A stretch of DNA of 64,000 bases from Sulfitobacter albidus (GCF_018200035.1 NZ_CP073581.1:2848501-2912500), one strand, 5' to 3'. Shown: positions 1 to 10,690, counted from the first letter of the stretch. Notes: a model not told the origin generated them from the letters alone. A program made the numbers and translations.

Positions 1-3000
1 TTTCCGCCGCAGCAGAGCCGACAAAAGTATCATCGCCGCCGGCAAGCTCCCATGTCGATCCGCTGGCATAGCTCGACACGCCTGTGACGTTGATCTGGTC
101 ATTGCCCATTGTCCCTGCGAGGCTGAAGAACTGGGCATCCAGAATCTCGACGCTGCGCGCCGCCGTCAGGAACAGGGTATTGATCGGCGCCCCGGCGTAC
201 ACCGCAGTATCCGTTCCTGCGCCGCCGAACAGCTCATCATTGCTGGGCTGCGTTCCGGTGCCAAAGAGCAGGAAATCATCGCCGTCGCCGCCGTTGAGCG
301 TGTCGATCCCGTCGCCGCCGGTGAGGCTATCACTGCCCCCGTTCCCGTTGATCAGATCGTTCCCGCCATCGCCGCTTACGACGTCGGCCGCCGCGGATCC
401 GTTAAAGCTGTCGTCGCCGAGGTTCAGCGACCACACGTTGCTGGAAACATATGCGCCCACACCAGAGACATCGATCGTATCGCCAGCCATGGATCCGACC
501 AGTCCATTGAACTGATCGTCGATCTGCTCGACGCTCGATGCCGCGTCCAGCGTCAGCGCCTGCAGATTGACAGGATCCAGGACAAAGGCGGTATCGGTTC
601 CGTCACCGCCCCGGAAGACTTCTCCAAAGGCGCCGGAAATCACCAGCACGTCATCCCCCAAGCCCCCGTCGAGCGTGTCGGCGCCGGCGCCGCCATCCAG
701 CGTATCGTTGCCGTCTCCGCCTTCGAGAAGGTCAAGACCGCCGTCGCCCTCAAGCGTGTCATCACCCGCGCCGCCGCGCAGGGTGTCATTGCCCGAACCG
801 CCCTCGACCCCATCGCTCGCGGCGGATCCGTCAAAGATGTCGTCGCCGTCGCGCAGATCCCATTCGTTGCTGGAAAGATAGCCGGTGATCCCGGTGACAT
901 TGATCGTGTCCGTGCCGGACGTCCCTTGCAGCACCGCAAACTGATTTTCGATGAACTCCACGCCCGCCGCCGCATCCAGGAACAAGCTTTCGATCTCGAC
1001 AGAGAAGCCGTAGAGCGCGGTGTCGGTTCCCGCACCGCCGCGCAGAACCTCGCCGGCCCCGCCGGCAAAGATCAGCGTATCATCACCGTCCCCCCCGTCG
1101 AGCGTGTCGGCCCCGTCGGTCGCCTCGAGCGTGTCGTTGCCTCCTGCACCGAACAGGCTGTCGTTGCCCGTGCCGCCCACGACGCTTTCTGCCTGATCGG
1201 ACCCGGTAAAGACGTCGTCACCGCCGACAAGCAGCCAGCTGTTGCCGGACACATAAGCGGAAATTCCACTGACATCGATGGTATCGGATCCGACACTGCC
1301 GTCGAAACTGGAGAACTGATCGTCAAGCAATTCAACCCCGGCAGCGGCGTCCAGCGTGAGGCTGACAATGTTCGAATTGCTCAACAGTCGCGCAGTGTCT
1401 ATCCCCGCGCCGCCCAACAAAACATCGCCAAGCTCGCCGGTGAAAATCAGGATGTCATCGCCCGCGCCACCGTCGAGCGTATCGGCGCCCACGCCGCCCG
1501 CCAGCGTATCGTTGCCTGCGCCACCTGAGAGGCTGTCATCGCCTGTCCCGCCAAAGACGCTTTCGCCCAGATCGGAGCCGATGAAGATGTCGCCACCGCT
1601 TTGCAGGGTCCAGCTGGACCCCGAAACGTAGCTGGTGATGCCGCTGACGTCGATTGTTCCAGCGTTGGCCGCGCCGAGGAAGCCGCTGAATTGATCGTCC
1701 AGATGCTCGATGCCCGAGGCCGCATTCAGTGTCAGCGCTTCGATCGCCCCACCGATGAGTTGGAGGGTGTCACTGCCAAGTCCGCCCTGGAACACCTTTC
1801 CCGGACCAGCATCAAAGATCAGCACATCGTCGCCCGCGCCACCGTCCAGCGTATCCACACCGCCATCGCCTTTCAGCGTGTCGTTGCCCGCGCCGCCGAA
1901 CAGGCTGTCGTCACCCGCACCGCCCTCAACGCGTTCGGCAAGAGCCGAGCCGGTGAAGCTGTCGTTGCCACCGGCCAATTGCCAGGTGCTGGCCGACAGA
2001 TAGGCGCCGATCGCGCTGATGTTGATCGTGTCGTCACCAAAGGTGCCGAAAAAGCCAGCGAACTGATCGTCGAGGTTCTCGATACCGGCCGCGAGATCAA
2101 GCGTCAGCAGCGACAGACTGTTGCCCGCGGTCTGTAACGTGTCGGTTCCGTCGCCGCCCTGATAGGTTTCCACGAGGCCGGCCGTCGCAATCAGCAAATC
2201 GTCGCCCGCACCGCCGTCAAGCGTATCGGCACCCGCCCCGCCCGTCAGCGTATCGTTTCCGCCGCCACCGAACAGGGTGTCATTCCCGGAATCGCCCTGG
2301 GCGCTTTCAGCAAAGTCGGAACCGACAAAGAAATCGTCACCGTCCGCAAGGGTCCAGTTGGATCCGGAAACATAGCCCGTGATGCCCGAAACATCGATCA
2401 CGTCGGCAGCGTTGCTTCCCGTGAGACCAGCAAATTGATCGTCGAGCAATTCAACACCCGCTGAAACGTCGAGCGTCAGCGACCGGATCTCAGGCCCGGC
2501 GAAGCGGGCCGTATCAATACCATCGCCACCAATCAGCGTATCCGACGACGACCCGTCAAAGACCAGCGTGTCATTGCCAAAACCGCCGTCGAGCAGATCA
2601 CTGCCTGCACCGCCGGTCAGCAGGTCGTCATCCTCGCCGCCCAGCAGCGTATCGTTGTCGTTGCCACCGTCCAGCGTATCGTTCCCGAAACTACCGATCA
2701 GCGTATCCTGACCGTCGCCGCCGGCCACTGACTCCGCAAGGATGGAACCGAGAAAGCTGTCGTCGCCTCCAAGCAGTGTCCAGACATTGCTGCTCAGATA
2801 GGCGCTGATACCGCTGACGTTGATCACGTTGCTGTCGCTGGTGAACGCAAAGGTGATGAATTGATCATCCAGAACTTCGACGCCCGCCGCGAAGTCCAGT
2901 GTCAGATTGCCGATAAACCCACCTTCGAATCGCGCAATATCGGTACCGTCACCGCCGATCAGCGTATCACTGTCACCAAAAAAGTCGGCTACGCCAAAAA

Positions 3001-3784
3001 GCAGGAGGTCATCGCCAAAACCACCGTCAAGACTGTCGTCCCCCTGGCCGCCCCGCAGGGTATCGTTACCCGTGCCACCCTCAAGGGTATCGGCACCGTT
3101 GTTCCCTGTAATCGAATCGTCACCGCCATTCCCTTGGATCGAGTCGTCGACATTGCCGCCGCTGACGACCTCAGATGCCTCAGAGCCGCGGAAGACATTG
3201 TTCCCGAAACCCAACGCCCATTGGTTCCCGTTGATGTACGCCTGGACCCCTCTCACATCGATGGTTTTTGATCCCGCTGCGCCGACGAACACACCGGTGA
3301 ATCCAGCGTCCAGAATCTCCACACTGGCGGCCGCGTCTAGAATAAGGCTTGTGTTGATCGAGCCCCCGGCAAAGCGCGCGGTGTCGATACCGGTGCCGCC
3401 CGAAAGAATGTCGGTGCCGCCGCCCGGACTGCCGTCGGCGGCAAAGATCAGCAGATCGTCACCCGCCCCACCGCTAAGCGTATTGTCGCCGCGACCGCCG
3501 ACAAGCGTGTCATTTCCGGCGCCCCCCTCAAGGGAATCGTTCCCGTCTCCGCCGGAAACGGATTCATCCGCCGCACCACCAAGGAAGACATCGTTACCAT
3601 CGAAAAGCGAAAATCTCGGCAGGGTCGAATAGCTGAAGATACCAGTCAGATCAAAGATGTTGTTGCTGTTGTCGCCCGAAACGATATCACCGACACCGCT
3701 TTGGAATTCAAAAACGTCAAAGCCCGAGGCGACGTCAAGTGTCAGATTCGTGACGGGTTGCCCGTCATAAAGGAAAGTCGCCAT
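1..3784 (-). CDS. Modular RTX calcium-binding protein (C-terminus beyond window)
   Basis: An open minus-strand frame runs without a stop from ATG at 3784 off the left edge, about 1261 codons, so only the N-terminal part is seen. It has no signal peptide, as expected for type I (RTX) export. The protein is a chain of about ten modules of roughly 125-147 residues. Each contains a 'TLDAAAGVELLDDQF'-like segment, an 'ISAYVSGxxW'-like segment, and two to four RTX nonapeptides of the GGxGxDxLx type (e.g. GGAGNDTLAGG), which bind Ca2+ as parallel beta-rolls. No catalytic domain is visible in the part present. It diverges from the M10 protease gene across a 324 bp gap. The role is unknown; a secreted matrix or adhesin-like protein is an inference. 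Family call is confident, function is not. Confidence 0.85.
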   Translation of the reverse strand, partial: MATFLYDGQPVTNLTLDVASGFDVFEFQSGVGDIVSGDNSNNIFDLTGIFSYSTLPRFSLFDGNDVFLGGAADESVSGGDGNDSLEGGAGNDTLVGGRGDNTLSGGAGDDLLIFAADGSPGGGTDILSGGTGIDTARFAGGSINTSLILDAAASVEILDAGFTGVFVGAAGSKTIDVRGVQAYINGNQWALGFGNNVFRGSEASEVVSGGNVDDSIQGNGGDDSITGNNGADTLEGGTGNDTLRGGQGDDSLDGGFGDDLLLFGVADFFGDSDTLIGGDGTDIARFEGGFIGNLTLDFAAGVEVLDDQFITFAFTSDSNVINVSGISAYLSSNVWTLLGGDDSFLGSILAESVAGGDGQDTLIGSFGNDTLDGGNDNDTLLGGEDDDLLTGGAGSDLLDGGFGNDTLVFDGSSSDTLIGGDGIDTARFAGPEIRSLTLDVSAGVELLDDQFAGLTGSNAADVIDVSGITGYVSGSNWTLADGDDFFVGSDFAESAQGDSGNDTLFGGGGNDTLTGGAGADTLDGGAGDDLLIATAGLVETYQGGDGTDTLQTAGNSLSLLTLDLAAGIENLDDQFAGFFGTFGDDTINISAIGAYLSASTWQLAGGNDSFTGSALAERVEGGAGDDSLFGGAGNDTLKGDGGVDTLDGGAGDDVLIFDAGPGKVFQGGLGSDTLQLIGGAIEALTLNAASGIEHLDDQFSGFLGAANAGTIDVSGITSYVSGSSWTLQSGGDIFIGSDLGESVFGGTGDDSLSGGAGNDTLAGGVGADTLDGGAGDDILIFTGELGDVLLGGAGIDTARLLSNSNIVSLTLDAAAGVELLDDQFSSFDGSVGSDTIDVSGISAYVSGNSWLLVGGDDVFTGSDQAESVVGGTGNDSLFGAGGNDTLEATDGADTLDGGDGDDTLIFAGGAGEVLRGGAGTDTALYGFSVEIESLFLDAAAGVEFIENQFAVLQGTSGTDTINVTGITGYLSSNEWDLRDGDDIFDGSAASDGVEGGSGNDTLRGGAGDDTLEGDGGLDLLEGGDGNDTLDGGAGADTLDGGLGDDVLVISGAFGEVFRGGDGTDTAFVLDPVNLQALTLDAASSVEQIDDQFNGLVGSMAGDTIDVSGVGAYVSSNVWSLNLGDDSFNGSAAADVVSGDGGNDLINGNGGSDSLTGGDGIDTLNGGDGDDFLLFGTGTQPSNDELFGGAGTDTAVYAGAPINTLFLTAARSVEILDAQFFSLAGTMGNDQINVTGVSSYASGSTWELAGGDDTFVGSAAAE

Positions 3785-4108
3785 GCTATTCACCGCTGCT
3801 ATAATTTAAATTGAAAAGAGGCTACGCCGGCGGACGTTGCGGAAACAATGATTATCGCCCCGATCCGCGCGATAGTCCTACCAATTTCCACCCTTCCGAG
3901 ATGCACGCACGGAAACTCCCGTTTTCCGAGTATTTCCGCGCGTAATTTCGGCGGATTCAGGCTGCAGTTTCGCTGGCATCTGGAACCGGGAGAAAACTTG
4001 AGCTCTACATCCCCGGCGCCTGTAAGAATTGTTTTCATATTTATGACATACGCAGGCCAGAGTTGATTGGTGTTCATGCCATCGGCTGTATTGAGGGAGG
4101 CAGATGCA
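3785..4108. promoter_or_regulatory. Divergent intergenic region between two RTX genes
   Basis: This 324 bp gap separates the start codons of two divergent RTX genes and must hold both promoters. It is more AT-rich at both ends: a TATAATTTAAATT stretch lies close to the leftward start, and the TTTTCATATTTATGACAT stretch at about 4032-4049 precedes the rightward gene. I cannot assign -35/-10 boxes with confidence. A strong Shine-Dalgarno AGGGAGG at 4094-4100 serves the rightward start. No other gene is seen here. Confidence 0.45.
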
Positions 4109-5998
4109 ATGGTGACAAGGCAACAGGCGATTGACGGCATCTGGGAGGATCTGTCGATCACGACGACATCCGGCCAGACCTACACGGTGCCATCGCCTCT
4201 CAACGGCGACAGTGATGCCGCGGCGCCCTATGTGTTCACCTTCCAATATGCGGGCAACACACAGCCCGATGACCTGCCCGCTGGCTCAACCCAGTATTCC
4301 GGCTGGACCCCCTTCACCGCTGCGGAGCGGCTGCGGTTCGAGCAGCTGCTCGATTACGTCGAGACGATCGCGAATGTCGATTTCCAGCTCGTCTCGGGCC
4401 AAGCGGACCCCACCATGAACGTCGGCAAGGTCACCCTGCCGGGCAGCGTCGCGGGCACCGGTGGCTTTGGCTACAGCATCGCGATTGACCGCGACGACAA
4501 TGTCACAATGACCGACTACGACAATTTTGTCGTCTACGATAACACGCTCGACCTCGCTTCGGGGGAGGACCATCTGATCCTGCACGAGATCCTGCACGCG
4601 CTGGCGCTCAAGCATCCGTTTGAAGGGCCCGATCCGCTGCCCGCAGCCTTCGAAAACAACAAATATTCAATCCTGTCCTACACAGCCAATCCCGAGAATG
4701 GCCTGTTCGGCGACGGGTTGCAGTTGTTCGACGTGCTTGCCGTGCAGGAACGCTGGGGCGCCAATCTGGCCACCGCGACGGGCAACGACAGCTACACCGG
4801 TGCGCGCAACAGTACCGTTGATGTGATCTGGGACGCGGGCGGCATCGACCGCCTTGACGCTTCGGCAATCGGTACGGGCGTAACCCTCAGCCTCGTGGAG
4901 GCGACCTTCTCCAGCTTCAATGCGCTCAACGATGTCGCAATCGCCTATGATGCGGTGATCGAAAATGCCATTGGAGGTGCCGGCGACGACAGTCTGACCG
5001 GCAACGACGTGGCCAACGCATTGCTGGGCGGTGCAGGCGATGACACGATCTCGGGTGGCGGCGGCAATGATGTCCTTCTCGGCGGTGCGGGCGCGGATGC
5101 GCTGGACGGGGGCGATGGCATCGACCGCGCGCAGTACACAGCCGCCAGCACGGGCGTACTCGCCGATCTGCAACTGGCGGGGCGCAACCTTGGCGAGGCG
5201 GCGGGCGATACCTACAACTCGATAGAAAACGTTTTTGGCTCCGGCTTCGCCGACAATCTGCGCGGCGATGCGGGCAACAACACCCTGTGGGGCGGCGGCG
5301 GCGGGGACGTTCTTTTCGGACGCGCGGGCGAAGACGTTCTGTCGGGCATGGGTGGTAACGACACGCTATACGGTCAGGGCGGCGACGACGACCTGCGGGG
5401 CGGTTCGGGCAACGACTTCCTGCTGGGTGGGGACGGTGCGGATGCGCTCAACGGTGGCAGCGGCATCGACCGCGCGCAATACAGCGACGCGAGCGGAGGC
5501 GTGCTGGCCGACCTGCAATTTTCCGACCGCAATCTCGGCTTTGCCGCTGGCGATACCTATACCCTGATCGAGAATGTCTTTGGCTCGCGCTTTGCGGATA
5601 ATCTGCGCGGCGATGCCGGCAACAATACCTTGTGGGGCCACGACGGCGGCGACAAGATCTTTGGCCGTGCCGGCAATGACGCTTTGCTGGGCATGAGCGG
5701 GAACGACACCCTGTACGGACAAGACGGCAACGACAGGCTCTGGGGCGGCGGCGGGGCCGATCAATTCATGTTCGAGAATGGCTTTGGTCAGGACATGATC
5801 ATGGATTTCGATCCACTTGCCAGCGGTGAGATCATCAACCTTCACGCCGTGGCAGCCTTTACCGACTTCGCCGATCTTGACGCAAATCACCTCAGTCGCG
5901 CGGGTGACAATACCCTTATCAGCGACGACGACGGCAATACGATCACGCTGCTCAACGTTGACCGCGACGCGCTCAGCATCGATCACTTCGCCTTCTAG
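4109..5998 (+). CDS. Serralysin-like M10 metalloprotease with RTX repeats
   Basis: A 629-residue secreted zinc protease of the M10B (serralysin) type. The ATG at 4109 is chosen because AGGGAGG lies 8 nt upstream; longer in-frame TTG/ATG starts at 4067/4076 lack this. The zinc site [11 protein letters not shown] is at about residues 159-169. It departs from the usual HExxHxxGxxH by Ala in place of the Gly. The following Met-turn segment reads SILSY where serralysins have S-x-M-S-Y. After residue ~285 come RTX nonapeptides arranged as two near-duplicate blocks, each with a '[21 protein letters not shown]'-like stretch split by repeats. The C-terminus resembles the serralysin C-terminal export domain. 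There is no N-terminal signal peptide, so type I secretion is inferred. Activity is uncertain because of the changed active-site surroundings. Confidence 0.85.
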   Translation: MVTRQQAIDGIWEDLSITTTSGQTYTVPSPLNGDSDAAAPYVFTFQYAGNTQPDDLPAGSTQYSGWTPFTAAERLRFEQLLDYVETIANVDFQLVSGQADPTMNVGKVTLPGSVAGTGGFGYSIAIDRDDNVTMTDYDNFVVYDNTLDLASGEDHLILHEILHALALKHPFEGPDPLPAAFENNKYSILSYTANPENGLFGDGLQLFDVLAVQERWGANLATATGNDSYTGARNSTVDVIWDAGGIDRLDASAIGTGVTLSLVEATFSSFNALNDVAIAYDAVIENAIGGAGDDSLTGNDVANALLGGAGDDTISGGGGNDVLLGGAGADALDGGDGIDRAQYTAASTGVLADLQLAGRNLGEAAGDTYNSIENVFGSGFADNLRGDAGNNTLWGGGGGDVLFGRAGEDVLSGMGGNDTLYGQGGDDDLRGGSGNDFLLGGDGADALNGGSGIDRAQYSDASGGVLADLQFSDRNLGFAAGDTYTLIENVFGSRFADNLRGDAGNNTLWGHDGGDKIFGRAGNDALLGMSGNDTLYGQDGNDRLWGGGGADQFMFENGFGQDMIMDFDPLASGEIINLHAVAAFTDFADLDANHLSRAGDNTLISDDDGNTITLLNVDRDALSIDHFAF

Positions 5999-6002
5999 GA
6001 GA

Positions 6003-7007
6003 CACGAAAAACGGCGCCCCGGTTTCCCGGAGCGCCGTCTTTTTGTCGCGCGGCCTGTGGCTTACAGAACGATGTCCGTCGCCGTCAGCGAGGTCACGCC
6101 TTCCAGCAGGATGTTCAGATCCACCGTGCCGTTGCCGTCAACATCGCCCAGCAGGAAGCCGTCCGTGCCGTTGTTGGCGAAACGCAGATCCCCCGCCGCG
6201 CCAAAGCCCGCGGCGCCCACGAAGTTGAACGCCTGGTTGCCCGCCAGCGTCGTGTTCGCGTCGATCGCCGCAAGGTCGATCCGGTCCGCGCCGCCCACAC
6301 CAAAGTCGGTGATGGTGTCGCGCCCCGCGCCGGTGCTGTCGGCCACCGCCTGGAAGACAAACGCATCCGCGCCGCCGCCCCCGGACAGACGGTCTCCGCC
6401 GAGCCCGCCGAACAACCGGTCGTTGCCCTGCATCCCGATCAGCTCATCCGTCCCCTCCAGCCCGAACAGGCGGTCGTCGCCGCCAAAGCCCAGGATCCGG
6501 TTGGCGTTGTCATCCCCGACCAGAACGTCGTTGCCCGCCGCGTTCGAGCCGTAGAGATACTCGAAGTTGGTGAAGGTATCGATGCCCGACGACCCGCCGA
6601 CGTTCTGCGCCGTGCCCTGCGCCCGCAGATCCACCGCGACCGGACCGCCCGAGTTGAAGTAGCTCAGGATATCCGCATCTCCGGCACCGCCGTCCATGGT
6701 GTCATTGCCGCCCGAGCCTTCGATCTGATCGTCCCCGACCCCGCCGCGCAGCACGTCGCCGCCGCCGATGCCGTAGATCTCGTCGTTGCCCGCGCCGCCG
6801 TCGATGACGTTGCCGCCGCTGGTGCCCACAAGCAGGTCATTGCCCGTGCCGCCGGTGATCCCCTCGACCGAGACGAAGCGATCCGTGCCGGTCTGCGCCG
6901 ACGTGTTCTGAGCCCCCGCAAAGTTGATGTTCACCACCAGATTGGCCGTCGCGTCCGAATAATCCGCCGTGTCAAAACCGCCACCGCCGTTGAACACGTC
7001 GTTGCCC
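6003..7007. repeat. 1 kb near-identical duplicated segment, copy 1
   Basis: Bases 6003-7007 match 10691-11695 (offset 4688) with only two substitutions noticed by eye, at 6070 (c/t) and 6140 (a/g). The segment covers the terminator, the spacer and the last ~315 codons of the propeller-RTX gene. Identity stops abruptly at 7007, where the two paralogues diverge. Confidence 0.9.
6011..6043. terminator. Bidirectional rho-independent terminator
   Basis: A hairpin with 12 bp arms (acggcgccccgg at 6011-6022 against 6027-6038, one C/A mismatch) is preceded by AAAAA and followed by TTTTT. It lies between the convergent M10 protease and propeller-RTX genes, so it can stop transcription from both sides. 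The same hairpin and flank recur at 10699-10731. Confidence 0.85.
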
Positions 7008-10000
7008 GAACCGCCATTCAGCGCATCGTTGCCAGCACCGCCGAAGAGGCTGTCGTTACCCTCGCCGCCAAAGAGACTGTCATTGCCGACCTCGCCACCC
7101 ACGATGTCATCGCCGGCGTTGCCGCGCACCACATCGTTGCCGTCATTGCCCGACATGGTGTCATCGCCACCAAAGCCGAACATCGTGTCATTCCCACCGT
7201 TCCCGTTCAGCGCATTTGCGGCAGTGGAGCCGGTGATGGCATCCCCGATGGATGTACCGGAGACATTTTCAACGTTCACAGCCGAGTAGACGATCGGCGC
7301 CCCGCTCGTCGGCGTGTAGCCGTAGGTGTTGGCCGACAGATTGAAGGTGAAGCCGACATTCGAGATCGTCCATGTGCTTGCATCGAGCGTATCGTCACCG
7401 GCGCCACCGTCAATCGAGTCGCCAAAGACAAAACCGTTGAGGAGGATCACGTCATCGCCCGCACCGGCATCAATACTGTCAACACCGGAGCCGCCGTCGA
7501 ACGTGTCGTCGCCAGCCAGGCCAATCAGCGTATCACTGCCAAGTTCCCCTGTAATCGTGTCAGCAAGGTTACCGCCCGTCAGTTCGTTGTTGCTGTTGTT
7601 ACCGACAATCTCATTGCGATAGCCAAGCAGGCCTACAAGACCCTCGATCCCGCTCCAATCCCCGCTGAAGGCAGCGCCGTCGCCGCTGTACCCCTGATCA
7701 AGGTCAAACCCGGTGACGAAGAAGGCGCTTGAACCCGCGGTCCCGGAGAAGTCCAGCGTATCGGATCCGGCTCCACCAACAATCGTTTGATTGATAAGCG
7801 TAGAACCTTCGAGTTCGAAGAGGTCGTCTCCACCACCGCCATCGAGGTTGTTGTTGCCGATCGAGGCGACGATCGTGTCGTTGCCAAGTCCGCCCGCCAC
7901 AGTATCATTGCCCCCACCGACCAAGATCAGATCACGCTGGGATGAACCCGTGATATTCTCGGCTGACGCATCACCGGTGATGGTGATGGTTTCATCGTCC
8001 CCGGCATCCAAGTCCCAATCCTGGAAGGTCCATCCGGACAGATCGACCGACGACGTGTTCATCACGATTTCGATGGTGTTCTCATTGCCGGGAGCGCCGG
8101 CAAATCCGTCGATGGTGACATTGAGCAATTCTGTAGCACCGTCGATCTCATCGGAGCCAAGACGCAGCGTGCTGTCGCCTGACGTGTTGAAACGGATCTC
8201 CTCGATGTTATCGATGGTCGTGCCAACGTTGGACAGGTCAATCAGCCCCGTAGAATTGATGAGGATCTCGTCAATGCCTCCACCGCCGTTGATCGTCTCC
8301 TCGGCACCGGTTGTGGCTGCCGTCAGGACAAAATCATCGTTGCCGTCGTTGCCAAAAATCGAATCGCTGCCGGAGGTCCCGGTAAAGGTCTCGGCGGAGG
8401 CGTCGCCCAGGATCCGGAAATAGTCGAACCCATCCGTCCAATTTGAATAGGTCACGCCGGACAAATCAAGCGTTGCGTCGCTGCTCATTTCGACAAGGAT
8501 GATTTCACGCAGAGACGTGTTGCTCTGCCCCTGGACGGCGAAGGAAGTACCAAAACCATCCTCCAATTCCGTCCCGTCGACGACGAGGGTCTTGCTGCCT
8601 GGCGCGGAGTCCGAAGTGGAGAAGGAGATTCGTTCCAGATTGCTCCATTGTGTACCGGCGGTCGAAACGTCCGTCGTACCGGTGTTAAACACCAGAAGAT
8701 CGTCGGAACCGATACCACCGTCGACTGTATCGGCACCCTGAACAACACCCGCGAGATACCCGAAATCGTCATTTCCGCTGCCGCCTGACAGGCTGTCATT
8801 TCCGGTATCACCGCGCAGGAAGTCGTTCCCGCCGTTGCCTTCGAGCGTGTCGTTACCGGCAAAGCCGAGCATATTGTCGTTGGCAGTGCTGCCGATAATC
8901 CGCTCCGCAGTTCCGTTGTCACCGTTGATCACCCCACCGGCAAGCTTGGTCCAGATGATGTCGCCATCCACAAAATTCTCTTGCGGGTTGTCGTAGTTGG
9001 CGGCGCTGACGGTGCCGTCGCGCGGATCCCAGATCTGGGAAAAGATGTTGTTGCCGTTTTCGTACACAAAGACAACGCGCCCGTCCCCCGTGACACCGAC
9101 ATTGGGATCGGATCCACCGGCGGCCGCGATTACCATTGTCGAGCCGTCAGTGCTGCCGTCCGCGTTGAACTTGCGTGCCCTGATGTCATTGGTCGTGCTG
9201 TCGTCATCCCAGATGATGATGAATTCGTTCTGCGGCAGTGCGATGATCCGGGATTCATTTGCATCAACACCATCGACCGCCGTCTTGCCGAGAACAACGC
9301 CCAGATTGGAGTTGAACACCATACGGTTGACGTCGCCCAACGATCCGCCCGTTGCGTCGTCCGTCCAGGTCACAACGATGTTCCCCCCCGAAAGGGTCGC
9401 GACATGCGGATCAGACGGAGAGCCGTTATCGTCCACCGTCGCCCGGTGCTGCAGGGCACCCGCAGTGTTGTAGACATCGATCTTGATCGCACCTTCATCG
9501 CGGTAGACCGATACCATCTCCCCGTTGATATTGATCGCGACGTCGTTCTGGGTCTGATCATCGCCACCGTTGTCACCGGCGTTGAATTCTGACGTCAGCG
9601 TTGTTCCGGTGGCGCTGAGCCGGATCCCGCGGACATCGTCGTCGTCCGGGTTAAAGGCGCCGCCGACATCAAGGTCGGTAAACGTCACGAAGGACGTGTT
9701 ATTGATGTTGTTTACCGCGATCTGCGGGTTGTCGAAATCACCGTCGCTACCAACTTCCGAGGCGATGTCGCGCGTGTTGATATTGTTGCCCGCCGCGTTC
9801 TTGCGCTCCCAGACAACGCGGGAATCCGCGCCGTTATTGTCGATATAGACCAGCATGAAACCACCGTCGTTGGTGGCCGCGATATCAAAATCCCGTTCGT
9901 CATGCGCGGTGCGGCTTGAGTTGATCTGGAAACTGTCGCGCACAAGATTGCCCGCACCATCGTAGATCTTGCCGATGATATCGGTGCCGCCCGTTGTGCC

Positions 10001-10144
10001 CACGCCGTTCGTTCCGGTTTCGACCCAGGCAATAAGAATGTTGCCGTTGCTCAGCCCGATGGTTTGCGGCTCGAATGTGGCCGGGTTGTTTGCTGTGCCG
10101 GTATTGACCTGAAAATTGGAGCGCCAGAGTGTTGGAGTAGCCAT
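6062..10144 (-). CDS. Propeller-RTX calcium-binding protein (paralogue A)
   Basis: A 1360-residue secreted RTX protein. The start at 10144 is chosen because GAAGGA lies 7 nt upstream; a longer frame to 10249 lacks a ribosome site. The first ~420 residues hold seven strand motifs of the type 'NGNILIAWxExG', 'DGGFMLVYIDNNG', 'NGEMVSVYRDEG', 'GRVVFVYENG', which suggests a seven-bladed beta-propeller. This is followed by RTX nonapeptide blocks (GGxGNDxLxG) alternating with non-RTX beta-rich spacers. The last ~100 residues resemble the serralysin C-terminal export domain, with a DVDGNGTVDLN Ca-binding loop. Its paralogue lies immediately upstream (10750-14440), and the final ~1 kb of the two genes is almost identical. 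The function of the propeller is unknown. Confidence 0.88.
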   Translation of the reverse strand: MATPTLWRSNFQVNTGTANNPATFEPQTIGLSNGNILIAWVETGTNGVGTTGGTDIIGKIYDGAGNLVRDSFQINSSRTAHDERDFDIAATNDGGFMLVYIDNNGADSRVVWERKNAAGNNINTRDIASEVGSDGDFDNPQIAVNNINNTSFVTFTDLDVGGAFNPDDDDVRGIRLSATGTTLTSEFNAGDNGGDDQTQNDVAININGEMVSVYRDEGAIKIDVYNTAGALQHRATVDDNGSPSDPHVATLSGGNIVVTWTDDATGGSLGDVNRMVFNSNLGVVLGKTAVDGVDANESRIIALPQNEFIIIWDDDSTTNDIRARKFNADGSTDGSTMVIAAAGGSDPNVGVTGDGRVVFVYENGNNIFSQIWDPRDGTVSAANYDNPQENFVDGDIIWTKLAGGVINGDNGTAERIIGSTANDNMLGFAGNDTLEGNGGNDFLRGDTGNDSLSGGSGNDDFGYLAGVVQGADTVDGGIGSDDLLVFNTGTTDVSTAGTQWSNLERISFSTSDSAPGSKTLVVDGTELEDGFGTSFAVQGQSNTSLREIILVEMSSDATLDLSGVTYSNWTDGFDYFRILGDASAETFTGTSGSDSIFGNDGNDDFVLTAATTGAEETINGGGGIDEILINSTGLIDLSNVGTTIDNIEEIRFNTSGDSTLRLGSDEIDGATELLNVTIDGFAGAPGNENTIEIVMNTSSVDLSGWTFQDWDLDAGDDETITITGDASAENITGSSQRDLILVGGGNDTVAGGLGNDTIVASIGNNNLDGGGGDDLFELEGSTLINQTIVGGAGSDTLDFSGTAGSSAFFVTGFDLDQGYSGDGAAFSGDWSGIEGLVGLLGYRNEIVGNNSNNELTGGNLADTITGELGSDTLIGLAGDDTFDGGSGVDSIDAGAGDDVILLNGFVFGDSIDGGAGDDTLDASTWTISNVGFTFNLSANTYGYTPTSGAPIVYSAVNVENVSGTSIGDAITGSTAANALNGNGGNDTMFGFGGDDTMSGNDGNDVVRGNAGDDIVGGEVGNDSLFGGEGNDSLFGGAGNDALNGGSGNDVFNGGGGFDTADYSDATANLVVNINFAGAQNTSAQTGTDRFVSVEGITGGTGNDLLVGTSGGNVIDGGAGNDEIYGIGGGDVLRGGVGDDQIEGSGGNDTMDGGAGDADILSYFNSGGPVAVDLRAQGTAQNVGGSSGIDTFTNFEYLYGSNAAGNDVLVGDDNANRILGFGGDDRLFGLEGTDELIGMQGNDRLFGGLGGDRLSGGGGADAFVFQAVADSTGAGRDTITDFGVGGADRIDLAAIDANTTLAGNQAFNFVGAAGFGAAGDLRFANNGTDGFLLGDVDGNGTVDLNILLEGVTSLTATDIVL

Positions 10145-10690
10145 GGGAATATCCTTCTCTATGTATTTGGGAGACCCGGCATACGCGTCGGGCCATATTG
10201 GAAAATGTAATGGGATCAGACACGCACTGCGCAAAGCAGGCTCTGGCATAACGCAATCTGATTGGATGGACGCAGCGCGCCAGTGGCGCGTTCCTGTCGT
10301 CGGGTGCTGTTGTTAGGTGACAAGCACCTGACAGATGTCTCGTGTCTGAATTCCGTTCATCTTAAATCCCCCCTGGGATAATTTTTGTATCTTGGCGGCC
10401 GCCAGGATCCGAAAGGGATCCGCGCGGCGTCTAAATCGTCATCGTCTCAAACAGGGCCCGGTCGCGCAGGGCCCACATGCGTCGTGGAAAGCCGGTAATT
10501 GGCTCTTGCGGCATATCCTGCGGAAGCAAGTTTCATAAATCAATACTTTTTTAACGAACGTAAGGTTTTCCTTACCCGTTGAGCCACGCCTCGTTTTGGC
10601 CCGCCCCACCACAGCCGATGGGCACAAATCAGCGCTGCCATTCGCACGCGCCATCCGGTCGGGCGGGCCCCGATACCCTCATTCCCACGC
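10145..10690. other. Intergenic region upstream of propeller-RTX A
   Basis: These 546 bp between the tandem paralogues carry no convincing gene. The leftward gene's Shine-Dalgarno GAAGGA is about 7 nt from its start, and its promoter should be in here. Two small inverted repeats are visible: GGATCC at 10405-10410 and 10416-10421, and GTAAGG/CCTTAC at 10560-10575. The latter is in an AT-rich patch at about 10530-10575 that is a reasonable promoter or operator candidate. No sigma-factor boxes are assigned. Confidence 0.4.
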
